DNA from: Rhizophagus irregularis
Taxonomy: Eukaryota; Glomeromycota; Glomeromycetes; Glomerales; Glomeraceae
NCBI RefSeq assembly: GCF_026210795.1
Contig: NC_089441.1
Location: forward strand, 558,001-622,000
DNA length: 64,000 bases
Direction: 5' to 3'
A model generated the notes under the pieces. The model did no database searches. It saw only the letters and a list, made by a program, of their open reading frames with translations, and was not told the origin of the DNA. The translations under genes and the position numbers were made by a program. Numbering within the stretch: the first letter of the stretch is position 1; the number at the start of each line of letters is the position of its first letter. Shown here in pieces: positions 1 through 9,185 of the stretch.

Positions 1-709
1 TCTTTATCAAACTGCAATTTGCGGATCATCATTAATTTGAATGATTTTTGAAATAAACTATTCTCTTGTATTTAGTGATTTATATACGATAATTTCTTCT
101 TTCCATGCACGTTCTCTTCACATTATTTTACCCTCTTAACTATTGAAACTTATCTTTAATTTTTTTTTAAAAGTTTTTTAAATCGAAACTTTTTAATTAT
201 TTCTTTTAATTTTTTTAAAAGTTTTGATCGAACTGTCAAACTTTTTTTGAAAAGCTTTAAAATTTTTAACGTATAATATTAGAGATCATAAGCTTTCTCA
301 CCAGCTGGCAAAATGTATGAAATTTCTTTTAAATCACAAAGAAAGCCTTGCTAAAGTTATCTTTAGTGTAGGTCTAGTAATACATTGCCTTAATTGAGCA
401 TGGCTACGAAGTTTGTTGTTTTTTTTTTGTTATTTTGTAATGACATAATGATAATGGTGTGAAAAAAGGTAATTTTTTACGATTAAAAGATGTGGGAATA
501 GGTGTAAAGGTGTAAAAAGGAGAATTTTTGATTAAAGAATATAGGAATAATGTAAAAAAGAAATTAAAGAAATGTAATAAATCAATAAAAAAAATAACAC
601 AGTTACGTTATTATTTTGTGCAGATTGATTAAGTCACGAATTTTTTAAGTAAACTTAGCCAAGTCACATGATCAAAATTATATACCAGTGCATTTGGAGT
701 ATTGTAAAT
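1..709. other. AT-rich flank, no gene seen
   Basis: This stretch is AT-rich with long T and A runs. I see no reading frame of coding character and no RNA gene. It is the left genomic flank of the non-LTR insertion. A T-rich patch around 150-260 with an AAAGTTTTGATCGA-type motif resembles sequence near 50600-50800, which suggests a shared low-complexity repeat. Confidence 0.6.
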
Positions 710-724
710 ACATATGACATTATG
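710..724. repeat. Target-site duplication, left copy
   Basis: ACATATGACATTATG, identical over 15 bp to 18874-18888. It brackets the non-LTR insertion. Confidence 0.85.
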
Positions 725-1120
725 GGTAAAATTTGAGAAAAAAAAAAAAACTCTCTCCGCTCTACCCAATTTTTGTTAAAATGGCGCAGTAGAATTACTT
801 TTATTATTACGAACTAGACGTTTTTTTTATTTTATTTTCGCTAGCTATTACATTTTTTTTTAACTTACAACAACTCGCGAATATACACAAGTCACTCCAT
901 ATCTTTTAGTATATACATATGGTAAAAGTTTTACTTTTAATAGAATTATACAGTCAAGAGACAACGTCATATATACCCCCTTTACGTAATATACACCCCA
1001 GTAGTTATATAAGAGTTTTTTTTATTTTTAACTGTTGCTACATTATATACTTGAACCTTTATATTTTAATATTCAAAATATAAAATTTTTACTATCTTTT
1101 ATTATTATATATCCCTTAAA

Positions 1121-2156
1121 ATGTCTTCCAAAAATTTTTCTTTGGAAAAAAATTTTTCGAAAACTCCTTTGCAGGTATCCCTGAAAAAATTCCATGTGAC
1201 CAAACCAAATCGATCAGGTTACAACAAGATATATGAAATACGTCGATCAAGAAGTTTCTTTTTTGAGCTTGCTGATCATAATTCAAACACCAATAATATT
1301 CAATTAACAATACACACAAATGATTATCAGATGAACACAAAACCTATTAATTATAAAAACACGAGTTCATTTCCAAATAACAAATACCAAATTAGTGTTA
1401 TGCTCACACACTTTTTTTCTTCACAAAGAGTTATACCCCGACGTATTCAACAAAAATATTTCAATATGATTCGTAATAGATTATTGGACCGAATCAATAT
1501 TATAGAATCACGTGGTTCGTTGGTAACGTCCAGAAATATTCACACTCGAACTTTTTTTAATTTTAGTTACAAAAAATATAGATTTTATTTTGGAATTTTT
1601 ATACCCTGTTCTCATAATCAATCAACTCCCGACACCTTCCCTATGTTAGGCAAATGTAGAATTCCCGCTCCTTTTATTATGTCACGTGATAGACGTGCTT
1701 GCGTCAATCACCAACCACAATTTTTTAAAGAAAAGATTTTTCATAATATTAAACCCAAACCTGAACACAATGATAAAGATATCACGCCTGATTTTACTAA
1801 TAGTAAAACTTCACACGCTAACCTGTTGTATTTTAGATGGTTAGCTGGACGACCAAAACATATTTTCTCTAAAAGAATGGGTATATCCTTTATTTCTTCT
1901 TACCATGCTCGGGACAATTTATCGGTCCTGAAATTTCACAACAAACACATGTACAGAAAAAGACTATCCAACTTTGAAAAGATTCCAAGTCCTAATCTTC
2001 GTACACAGAAAAACAAGAAATTCGTTTTAATCGCGCTTGTCGTCGCATATTCAGTAAGATGAAATTACCTTCTGGACGTACCGCTCAACACTCAGATTAT
2101 TTGGCTATGGGAAGAAAATACCGATTCCTATTCGTTAAATCACAGTATATCGTCAT
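1121..2156 (+). pseudogene. Left part of the LINE-like unit's coding region
   Basis: An open frame from 1121 to 2062 encodes 313 residues starting MSSKNFSLEKNFSKT. It is rich in K, N, R, S and F, with no domain I recognise. Coding character then continues in another frame (about 1998-2156, with RIFSKMKLPSGRTAQHSDY), so either a frameshift or a small intron lies near 2000-2065. A GTAAGA donor-like site is at about 2055. The Polinton-like element interrupts the sequence at 2157. Coding character resumes at 17568 on the far side. The product could be an ORF1-like protein of a non-LTR element or a retrocopied host gene. I do not assign a function. Confidence 0.5.
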
Positions 2157-2839
2157 CGGGCTGGTAGTGTGCTCTCGCTAGCGCTCACCCCACCTCGGCC
2201 TCAAGGGCCTCGCAGTACCTACATCTCCCCTCCGTGGGGCAGGTTTACCTGCCACAGTACCATGGTCTGCCACGGTATTTTTCCACTTATTTTTTTTTCT
2301 ACATTTTTTCTTATATATAACTTACTATGACAACTATGGCAACTATGGCAGACTACTTAAAAACGGAATAAAAACGCGAATAAAGCTGAAATCAAACAGA
2401 ATCTCCTGCCATAGTACCTGCCATAGTATGAAAAATCTTATAATAATACTATGGCAGCCTTAGTCAGCCCCTCAGACCCCAAAACCCGATTCACGCTATG
2501 ATTACCCTTTATATACTCACCTAGACCCCCAAGTATGACCCCCTATGTCCTGAACTATGGCACCCGAACTATGGCAGCCGAACTATGGCAGCCGAATTAT
2601 GGCACCTGAACTATGGCACCCGAATTATGGCAGCCGAACTATGACCCCAAGTATGACCCCCTATGTCCTGAACTATGGCACCTGAATTATGGCAGCCGAA
2701 CTATGACCCCCAAGTATGACCCCCTATGTCCTGAACTATGGCACCCGAACTATGACCATCAAACTATGACCACCGAACTATAACCACTTGCCCCCGTCAG
2801 AAAAAATATATTTGGCAATTGAAGATTAGGTAACTATAA
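2157..2839 (+). repeat. Left terminal inverted repeat of the Polinton-like element
   Basis: Starts CGGGCTGGTAGTGTGCTCTC and is mirrored at 17051-17567, down to the inner boundary GAAGATTAGGTAACTATAA. It contains a minisatellite of about 14 bp (CGAACTATGGCASC and variants such as CCAAGTATGACCCC) between about 2525 and 2790. The array has roughly a dozen units here against about five in the right copy, which explains the unequal lengths of the two repeats. Confidence 0.85.
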
Positions 2840-2849
2840 GTAACATACA

Positions 2850-3365
2850 ATGATAAACTTACACGCCGCCACTTCTCTTGCCGAAGATCTTGGTCTCGAT
2901 CTTGTAGACATCTATGGAATCTGTAAATGGATCCAAATGCAGGCTTCGCCCTTCAATGACCCGGACATAGTAGCAGAGATGGTCAGAAACCTTCCGGTTA
3001 AAGAATTCAGAAAACATCTCAAGATTAACAGACTCTGGTATAACTGTTGTAAAGCCGAGTTGTGGAAGCGGCATAAAGAAGCTGAAGAGGTATACAAACA
3101 GGCAGTAGACTACTACAAAGAAGCCATTGACAATTTCAATGAAGCCGATCAGAAAAAATACACCAGGTTTGCAGGGATGGTAGTAATAGAAAGAGCACTC
3201 CTCAGATGCGGCTTTATAACGCAAGAGTCTGACTGGGAGAAATGGACTCAAATAACGTACAACATCCAATTGCTTAAGGAAGGTCGCACTCCTGACGACT
3301 CGGATGATGAATCAGATGATGGAGAGGTATCTCTCGATGACTCAGATGATGAGGAATACTTTTAG
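2850..3365 (+). CDS. Polinton gene of unknown function, acidic tail
   Basis: 171 residues, starting 11 bp inside the left terminal repeat boundary. The N-terminal two thirds look like a folded helical domain with scattered Cys (YNCCKAELWKRH) and many Glu/Lys-rich helices (KEAEEVYKQAVDYYKEAI). The last 25 residues are almost all Asp, Ser and Glu (DDSDDESDDGEVSLDDSDDE). The GCAATTGAAGATTA motif at 2816-2829 lies just upstream and resembles the motif found before several other genes of this element, so transcription may start inside the terminal repeat. I do not recognise the family. Confidence 0.65.
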   Translation: MINLHAATSLAEDLGLDLVDIYGICKWIQMQASPFNDPDIVAEMVRNLPVKEFRKHLKINRLWYNCCKAELWKRHKEAEEVYKQAVDYYKEAIDNFNEADQKKYTRFAGMVVIERALLRCGFITQESDWEKWTQITYNIQLLKEGRTPDDSDDESDDGEVSLDDSDDEEYF

Positions 3366-3374
3366 AAGGCGGTA

Positions 3375-3695
3375 CTAATCCGTCTTCCTCTTTTTTGCCT
3401 CCTTAAGGCATTTATCAATACACTGCTTACACGTGTCATCAGAATCTAAGATTTTCTGCCCGAGTTTTTTGCATTGCCGATTGTACGCCGTCTGATGTCT
3501 TTTAGCCGCAGTTTCTTTTTTCTTCTCCTTGGTTTTCTTTTTGATAACCCAGTCTATCCCAGTAAAAGTATTCTTATGCATCCCACAAACTACACAGTCA
3601 CCATGTAAACGATAGCGGCCATTTGTGGTCATATCTTGTATTTCACTAGCAGTCTCGGTTTCCTTCTTACACTTTAGGCAGTAAAATCGTGTCAT
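3375..3695 (-). CDS. Small zinc-ribbon protein (DUF5679-like)
   Basis: 106 residues starting MTRFYCLKCKKETETASEI. I chose this ATG, 8 bp from the divergent integrase frame, because upstream residues in the same frame are antisense to integrase. The N-terminus holds CLKC, then NGRYRLHGDCVVCG, a two-knuckle zinc ribbon of the CxxC…G.CxxCG form. This arrangement is known from small proteins of large DNA viruses and Polinton-like elements (DUF5679). The C-terminal half is Lys-rich with a further CKQC. A nucleic-acid binding or transcription role is plausible but inferred. Confidence 0.7.
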   Translation of the reverse strand: MTRFYCLKCKKETETASEIQDMTTNGRYRLHGDCVVCGMHKNTFTGIDWVIKKKTKEKKKETAAKRHQTAYNRQCKKLGQKILDSDDTCKQCIDKCLKEAKKRKTD

Positions 3696-3703
3696 CTTAA
3701 GAT

Positions 3704-4831
3704 TTGAAGTCCGAAATCTTTCCTTTAATTTGTCGTAATATGTCGCATTTAGAGAATTACTACAAATACTACAATCTCTCCAGAGTACCGGCACGAATTC
3801 TGAAAGGTGAGGAGCACTACAACCTATATAAAAAGCCCCTAAAGGAGAAGTCATCAGAGCGTCCACGAGTAGTTGTATGGAAACCAAATGCAACACATCA
3901 GGCAGATCTTGCAGAGATGCCAGTCGACCCCAAAGGATTCCACTATTTCCTCGTAGTGGTGGAAGTCGCGGGTAAACAAGTCGATGCAGAACCCCTAAAG
4001 GATAAAACCGCAAATAAGGTTCTCAATGGATTTGTTAAAATCTACAGAAGAAATCGCATTAAGCCACCAACACATCGAATAGAGACAGACTCCGGATCAG
4101 AATTCACCAATGATCAGGTACGTGATTTTTTCCTGAACAGCCTAGGGGTGATGATGAGGTTCGGCGAACCAGGAAGACACAAACAGCAATCATACGCTGA
4201 ACGAGCCATCCAAGCAATCCAGGAACCTCTCCTAAAACGAATGGTGGCACAGGAGTTGAAGACCGGGGTGATATCCGTGGAATGGTCAGAAGATTTCCGT
4301 GATGTAGTTAATAAAATAGATGAAATCTGGCAGAGAAATCCCCCAGACATTCCGACAGGGTCACCCAAAGTGTCAAAAAAGACGGAACTTCTCTCTGAAG
4401 GAACACATGTCCGAGTCAAGTTAGACGAACCTATTTCAGTACTCGGGAATAAACTCCATGGAAAATTTCGTACAGGTGACATAAGATGGAATCCCAATAT
4501 CCGTGTTATCAAAAAAATGATCCTCTCACCCGAACAGCCTCCTACGTATCTTCTTGATGGACCACACGGGCGTCTAGGTGTATCCAGATGTGCGTACACC
4601 CGAAAAGAGTTGCAGATTGTTCCAGAAAATGAACATCCCCCACCTGACTCCGTGATAAGAGGGCAACCCGAAAGATTTGTACCTGAGCGGATACTCCGGC
4701 ATCGCATCAGGAAGGGTCAAGACCAGTATCTAGTCAAGTGGGAACGATACCCAGATACCGAAGCCACTTGGGAACCCGCTGACCGGTTGGAGGAGGATGT
4801 CCCTGCCTTAATCCGCAAGTTTTGGGAATAA
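3704..4831 (+). CDS. Polinton integrase with C-terminal chromodomain
   Basis: 375 residues of rve-type DDE integrase, the enzyme that inserts linear element DNA. The catalytic triad is visible: Asp in HQADLAEM (about residue 67), Asp in RIETDSGSEF (about 128) and Glu in QQSYAERAI (about 165), with the usual spacing of about 36 between the last two. The last 50 residues (PERILRHRIRKGQDQYLVKW … WEPADRL) form a chromodomain, a module that can direct insertion to methylated histone marks. Polinton integrases are known to carry such domains. A second Met (MSHLENYYKYYN) 12 residues in may be the real start. The gene ends 14 bp from the convergent retropepsin-like gene. Confidence 0.9.
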   Translation: MKSEIFPLICRNMSHLENYYKYYNLSRVPARILKGEEHYNLYKKPLKEKSSERPRVVVWKPNATHQADLAEMPVDPKGFHYFLVVVEVAGKQVDAEPLKDKTANKVLNGFVKIYRRNRIKPPTHRIETDSGSEFTNDQVRDFFLNSLGVMMRFGEPGRHKQQSYAERAIQAIQEPLLKRMVAQELKTGVISVEWSEDFRDVVNKIDEIWQRNPPDIPTGSPKVSKKTELLSEGTHVRVKLDEPISVLGNKLHGKFRTGDIRWNPNIRVIKKMILSPEQPPTYLLDGPHGRLGVSRCAYTRKELQIVPENEHPPPDSVIRGQPERFVPERILRHRIRKGQDQYLVKWERYPDTEATWEPADRLEEDVPALIRKFWE

Positions 4832-4845
4832 AAAATAAATATTCC

Positions 4846-5595
4846 CTATTTTTTGTCTCCTCGATTCACGTCAGAAACTATCGGGATAAAAACATTCTTC
4901 TCATTACAAGTAAGGGCGATATGTTCACGTGATTCATGGACATCATAATTGTAACGTTTCAGACACGTCCGGCTCAATCCAATCTCCCTATGCTTGTAAT
5001 CGCTTAAAACCGCGAGATTCTCAGTGATTACACAATCAGGGGTTAGTTTGATTGACACACCTTTTACCATGCCGAATGTCCTACCAGAACCCGGAGCACC
5101 GGATATGTTATGTGTAATACTCTTGTCGATATCCAACCCTAATTCTTCAGCGGCTTCCCTCTGAATAAAAGACGCGTTAGCACAAGTGTCTGCTAAACAC
5201 TGAATTGCTATCTCATTGACCTTCCCATCCAGCGCTAAAAGATCTTTAGTATTCTCCAAACGAGCTATGTCAATATCCATCGGGTCATCTTCCCTGATAT
5301 CCTCTTCTTGTTTTTCCTCAACTAGGTCTTCTGGAATCTCTGTACTTTTACGAGCAGACTTTAATTCTTCCCGAAGAATCTCGCGGAGTAATTTTCTAAA
5401 ATCTGCAGACCTTAATAAACTTAATGAATCATTTTTGGTGACGGCTTTTATAAGTGTGGGCTTACTACTAGTAACCTTCACAGGAATCTTAATAGGAGTC
5501 ATTTTAACTGATTTTTTTGGAACAGATTTAAGAAGTTTCGAGATACTTACACTCTTATCCGAGTTTACTTTTTTTTTGTACTTCAAACCGCACAA
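4846..5595 (-). CDS. Retropepsin-like aspartic protease of the Polinton-like element
   Basis: 249 residues. The first half is a basic, Lys/Ser-rich region and an acidic linker. The second half has a retropepsin-like fold signature: IQCLADTCANASFIQREAA (about residues 130-148) matches the catalytic Asp-Thr-x loop followed by the hydrophobic and Ala/Ser pattern of retroviral-type proteases. It has DTC in place of the common DTG/DSG, and a later SDYKHREIGLSRTCL segment sits where the ILG.D.L region lies in relatives. The gene starts within the last codons of the Gag-like gene (overlap 5583-5595), the arrangement seen for gag and pro in retroelements. Its presence between integrase and ATPase of a Polinton-like element is unexpected. 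Confidence 0.7.
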   Translation of the reverse strand: MCGLKYKKKVNSDKSVSISKLLKSVPKKSVKMTPIKIPVKVTSSKPTLIKAVTKNDSLSLLRSADFRKLLREILREELKSARKSTEIPEDLVEEKQEEDIREDDPMDIDIARLENTKDLLALDGKVNEIAIQCLADTCANASFIQREAAEELGLDIDKSITHNISGAPGSGRTFGMVKGVSIKLTPDCVITENLAVLSDYKHREIGLSRTCLKRYNYDVHESREHIALTCNEKNVFIPIVSDVNRGDKK

Positions 5596-6929
5596 ATCCG
5601 AAAACCACCTTCCTCATCGGGAACAATTTTCAAGTCATCAAAACTCGCGGTATTAGTATCAATATCCATAGCATCATCATTAAGATCGAGGTTTCTCATT
5701 GCTCGGGCTAATTCCAAATCATCGCGTCTATCTTTAGCCTTCTGAAGTCTCTTTGGAAATCTTTTAGACGTCTCATATCCCATAATAAGATCAATAACAT
5801 GTTGATCATCCTCACTAGTCCACTCAGGAGCATCAGGGTCACCAGGGTCATCACCAAAATCATGATCTACATAACCATCATCCCAATCAGGATCCTGATG
5901 ATCCTGAACAACGCGTAGCCGTGGCTTTGGCCGAACAGGTTTAATCTGTTGTCTATAGACCGGTGGTTTACGAACTGGCTTAGATGCTTGTAATTGTTTA
6001 AATTGTGCCTGGAAATTCTTGGTAAGTTCCTCGGCTTGTGCCTTGAGCAATTCTTGTAATCGTTCTTGAGTAATAACGTCTGTCGACCTTTGTATTACAG
6101 CACCTTCGTGTGGAGTCACGGGATGAGTATAGCCAGCCAATTCCTCTTTTTTAGCCTTTTCAATACCCTGACGCCTTTGTAATCCATAGAACATTTCGCC
6201 CTTTCGTCGCTCAAGATCACTTAATCTATCGATTAATATATTAAGAGGCGCCGCCCCGATTCTGGAAGCTTCAATAACGTTTTCTGGCAAAAGTCCTCTA
6301 TAGAACTGGTCAGTAACCATAATTCGATTATATCCTACAATATCCCCAGCCCTCTCAACTCGCTTATAGTAAGATCGAACAGGTTCGCCTTGTTCCTGGT
6401 AAAGGTTACTAAATCGTATCTGAAGTCTTTCTTCCACGACGGTTGGAAAATTTGTGCGCATATGCATAAATGCTTGATCCAGGAGAATCCCCTGTAAGAC
6501 TATCGGTTGATTCTGGACAGCAGCATTAAATGGACCTCCATGATTTCCCAACCCATTAACGGGTTGATGAGTAGGACGTCCGCCCGCACGCCTCCACTGC
6601 TCTTCAACTTTAAAATTCGATCTAATGATATCAGCGCGTGATGGGAAAAATGCATCTCCAACGGTTACCGCCGCATTACCTGCAACCCTTGAATATACAT
6701 CAGCATCAGACCCGGGTAAGTAAGTACCAACATGTAATCCATTAGCAACCTCAGGAACAGCCAAAGCTCTGAATGCTCGGCGAGTAGCACCGGCTCCACC
6801 ATTTGCAGCAGCCACTAACCGAATATTTGAGAGTTCCCAATTTTTTCCAGTAAGTTCTGCATCAAACCACCTCGCCGCTTCATCTCTCATACAGCTACGA
6901 ACACAGGTCGAAATGCTAAAAATCGGCAA
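5583..6929 (-). CDS. Gag-like structural protein (main part)
   Basis: 448 residues. The segment RFSNLYQEQGEPVRSYYKRV followed by a FYRGLLPENV pattern matches the helical Gag (retrotransposon gag) domain, where a Q.. SV.eY…R….aG motif is typical. Upstream, EAARWFDAEL is the matching WF element. A long Gln/Glu-rich coiled-coil stretch and basic proline-containing segments follow (KPVRKPPVYRQQIKPVRPKP). The C-terminus is acidic, and no zinc knuckle is seen. A coiled-coil frame (7246-7950) and a short Gag-type segment (about 7090-7245) lie upstream on the same strand. A palindromic MITE-like insertion sits between them and this frame. The gene is therefore broken in this copy. Capsid-like assembly is an inference from the family. 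Confidence 0.7.
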   Translation of the reverse strand: MPIFSISTCVRSCMRDEAARWFDAELTGKNWELSNIRLVAAANGGAGATRRAFRALAVPEVANGLHVGTYLPGSDADVYSRVAGNAAVTVGDAFFPSRADIIRSNFKVEEQWRRAGGRPTHQPVNGLGNHGGPFNAAVQNQPIVLQGILLDQAFMHMRTNFPTVVEERLQIRFSNLYQEQGEPVRSYYKRVERAGDIVGYNRIMVTDQFYRGLLPENVIEASRIGAAPLNILIDRLSDLERRKGEMFYGLQRRQGIEKAKKEELAGYTHPVTPHEGAVIQRSTDVITQERLQELLKAQAEELTKNFQAQFKQLQASKPVRKPPVYRQQIKPVRPKPRLRVVQDHQDPDWDDGYVDHDFGDDPGDPDAPEWTSEDDQHVIDLIMGYETSKRFPKRLQKAKDRRDDLELARAMRNLDLNDDAMDIDTNTASFDDLKIVPDEEGGFRICAV

Positions 6930-7103
6930 AAAAAATGGCGCGAAAAGCAGTGGCTATTCTTGGCTATTCTTGGCTATTCTTGGCTGTTTTTGGCAATTTA
7001 CGAATTAACCTATACTATTTGCAAATAGTTTATACAAATTTGCGAATAGTTTATGCGATTTGCGCCATTTTTTTTGCCTATTTTTGATCATTTAACGTGT
7101 GGA
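6900..7103. mobile_element. Small palindromic MITE-like insertion in the Gag-like gene
   Basis: About 200 bp bounded by imperfect inverted repeats. AAAATCGGCAAAAAAAATGG near 6918-6938 mirrors CCATTTTTTTTGCCTATTTT near 7064-7084, and weaker matching extends outward to both ends. The interior carries three copies of TTGGCTATTC and related AT-rich words with no coding character. It separates two Gag-like coding stretches. A spliced intron is the alternative, but the inverted repeats favour a MITE. Confidence 0.55.
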
Positions 7104-7950
7104 AGAACCCCTATCGCTCTCACCCGACCAGGAGGCGCACCGGCATCGTCCAATGGATCAATACCAACGGTATTAATATACCCTAAAAAGTTATCAATAA
7201 AAAGATTAAGATCTTCATCTTCCCGACCATGAAATATGGGGGCAGCTATACCAACAACAGCCATATCGTATTTTGTGGATGGTTGAGAGGAGGTGGAGGA
7301 GGGTTCAATTGTCTAATCCGAAACCATTGTACTTGGATACGCAGAGTGGCTATTTGTTGGAAAAGTCGATTCCTAAGACGTCCCAATGTCCGAATTCCAA
7401 AAAGAACCCGATTATTGGCATATACAAGCCGATTTCGTGCCACATCACGCTCGCCTATAGCCCTATTACGTTCACCTATAGCTCTATTACGTTCTCCTTT
7501 CATAAGATTATATTGCTGCTGAAGACGATGATTAGTCGTCCGCATACCACCAAACTCACGTTCCAATTCAGCCAAATTAGCTTCTAAACTAGTAATAGTA
7601 TCTTGTACGTTATTTAGCTCATCTTGTGTAAGACCTAACAAACCTGTTTGAACCTCGAGTTCGTCTTGTAATTCATCGCATTCTTTTCGAGATCGATCGC
7701 GTTCCGCTTTTAATATATCGCGTTCTTCGTATGTTTCTCTACAGCGATGAATTAATAAATTAAGAGCATATTTAAGACGATGGTTTGCATTTTGTACATC
7801 TCGATTAACAACCATGCGATCACTGACAGTTAAAAAATCTGTTAGATCCTTAATTACCGCAACTAATGGTATATTATTCATATCACGCAAATCCCTAGGA
7901 GGCGGTCCAGTAGGCTCTGAAGGAGTATAAATTGCAATTGGTGTCGACAT
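7090..7950 (-). CDS. Coiled-coil N-terminal region of the Gag-like gene
   Basis: The frame 7246-7950 encodes 234 residues starting MSTPIAIYTPSEPTGPPPR. A helical region is followed by a long coiled coil (about residues 75-200) with repeated ERNRAIGER units. It ends in a proline-rich piece (LNPPPPPLNHPQN). A further short frame on the same strand, about 7090-7245, carries APIFHGREDEDLNLFIDNF. This is the PxFxGxxDED start typical of retroelement Gag domains and stands just upstream of the MITE-like insertion. A coiled coil ahead of a Gag core suggests an oligomerising structural protein. The ATPase gene diverges 31 bp away, so the two starts share one short promoter region. Confidence 0.65.
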
Positions 7951-7981
7951 CGTATTTAAACTAAGATAGAATAAAATTCAA

Positions 7982-9172
7982 ATGGATCTTTATGTATACA
8001 ATTTGGACGAGTACACGACCGACTCGAGACAGGGTAATGAGTTTGCCCCATCATGGCCTTTCCGTCTTGCCGTAGCAGGAAGTTCTGACTCGGGTAAGAC
8101 AACTATGATCATTAATTTATTAATGGGAGACAAGAAGGCAAAGGAGGATGGCGAAAGGTACATATTATGTGATGCGGTAATTCTAGTTGGCAGATACCTC
8201 GATGAACCGAAGTGGGCAGTCGTACGTGATTTTTTCAAAGAAGAAGAAATTCCGTTTACCGCAGTATCCCATAGTGAGATTCCAAATGTTAAGGACTTCA
8301 ACTCCACCCAGGCTACTGTGGTAATCTTCGAGGATTTGATGGATGCGCCTAAAAAAACCCAGGATCTCATCACTGGATTTTTTACACACGGACGACACAA
8401 AAATATTTCATGTATTTATGTGGCCCAAAGATTCTTTACCATTCCCAAGGCTATTCGTGAAAATGTGAATTATATTTCCCTACATGGAGGTCACGGAAGT
8501 TTGACCGATACTAAGAGGATCATCCGCCAGTATACAGAAGAATCGGAGTCACTAGCTCCAGTAATCGATGACCTTACTCTACAACGCGAATTTGTAGTGT
8601 TTGATCTTAGAAGATCCAAGAGCGATCCGTTATCCATTCGGGTTAGATGGGATACTAGTCTCAGTTCGATCACTGATCAATCTCAGTTCGATCCTAGTTC
8701 GAACTCAGTTCAATCCCCGTTCGATCCGAGTTTGAACCCAGTTCGATCAAAGTTTAGTCCTTATGGCCAGAAAGCTGTAGCTGAAGCAAAAAAGTCCTCC
8801 CAGCTAATTGAGTTTGCTCGGGAATATCCATCGCCTAAAGAGAGAAAACACCTCCTCGTATCTGGTATTATAGCTAAGAACGCAGATACCTGGATTAAGT
8901 ACGTCTTTCGGGAAGCCTACGGACTATCTGGTAAAACCCTGGGATCAGACTTCCAAAAATTCTTAGCAAAAGTACGGGATAGGACCGCGAAGACTGAAAT
9001 TCCAAAACCTGAGACCGTAAAGGAGTTATTCTTCCGATATGAAGTCCTGAAGTCTAGTCACCCTTTGGATAATAAAAAAATAATAGAAGGCATCGGGGTC
9101 CTTTTACAGATCTTTTCTAAGGGTCATATGGACCGTCGAGCATTACGAGTAGGGATCAATAGTATTTTGTAA
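7982..9172 (+). CDS. FtsK/HerA-type packaging ATPase
   Basis: 396 residues. FRLAVAGSSDSGKTTMI (about residues 27-43) is a Walker A P-loop and ATVVIFEDLMD (about 111-121) a Walker B strand. FFTHGRHKNISCIYVAQRFF (about 133-152) is the sensor-type segment with the Gln typical of A32-like genome-packaging ATPases of Polintons and large DNA viruses. After about residue 225 comes a low-complexity Ser/Gln/Phe/Asp repeat (SQFDPSSN…), then about 140 residues of a helical domain I do not recognise. Such an ATPase normally loads DNA into a capsid. Its retention beside a Gag-like gene, with no jelly-roll capsid in sight, is notable. Confidence 0.88.
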   Translation: MDLYVYNLDEYTTDSRQGNEFAPSWPFRLAVAGSSDSGKTTMIINLLMGDKKAKEDGERYILCDAVILVGRYLDEPKWAVVRDFFKEEEIPFTAVSHSEIPNVKDFNSTQATVVIFEDLMDAPKKTQDLITGFFTHGRHKNISCIYVAQRFFTIPKAIRENVNYISLHGGHGSLTDTKRIIRQYTEESESLAPVIDDLTLQREFVVFDLRRSKSDPLSIRVRWDTSLSSITDQSQFDPSSNSVQSPFDPSLNPVRSKFSPYGQKAVAEAKKSSQLIEFAREYPSPKERKHLLVSGIIAKNADTWIKYVFREAYGLSGKTLGSDFQKFLAKVRDRTAKTEIPKPETVKELFFRYEVLKSSHPLDNKKIIEGIGVLLQIFSKGHMDRRALRVGINSIL

Positions 9173-9185
9173 GAATCTGGTTGCT

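Noticed and set aside
4114-4707. Minus-strand 197-residue frame opposite the integrase
   Set aside because: It is the antisense of conserved integrase and chromodomain codons and has no domain of its own.
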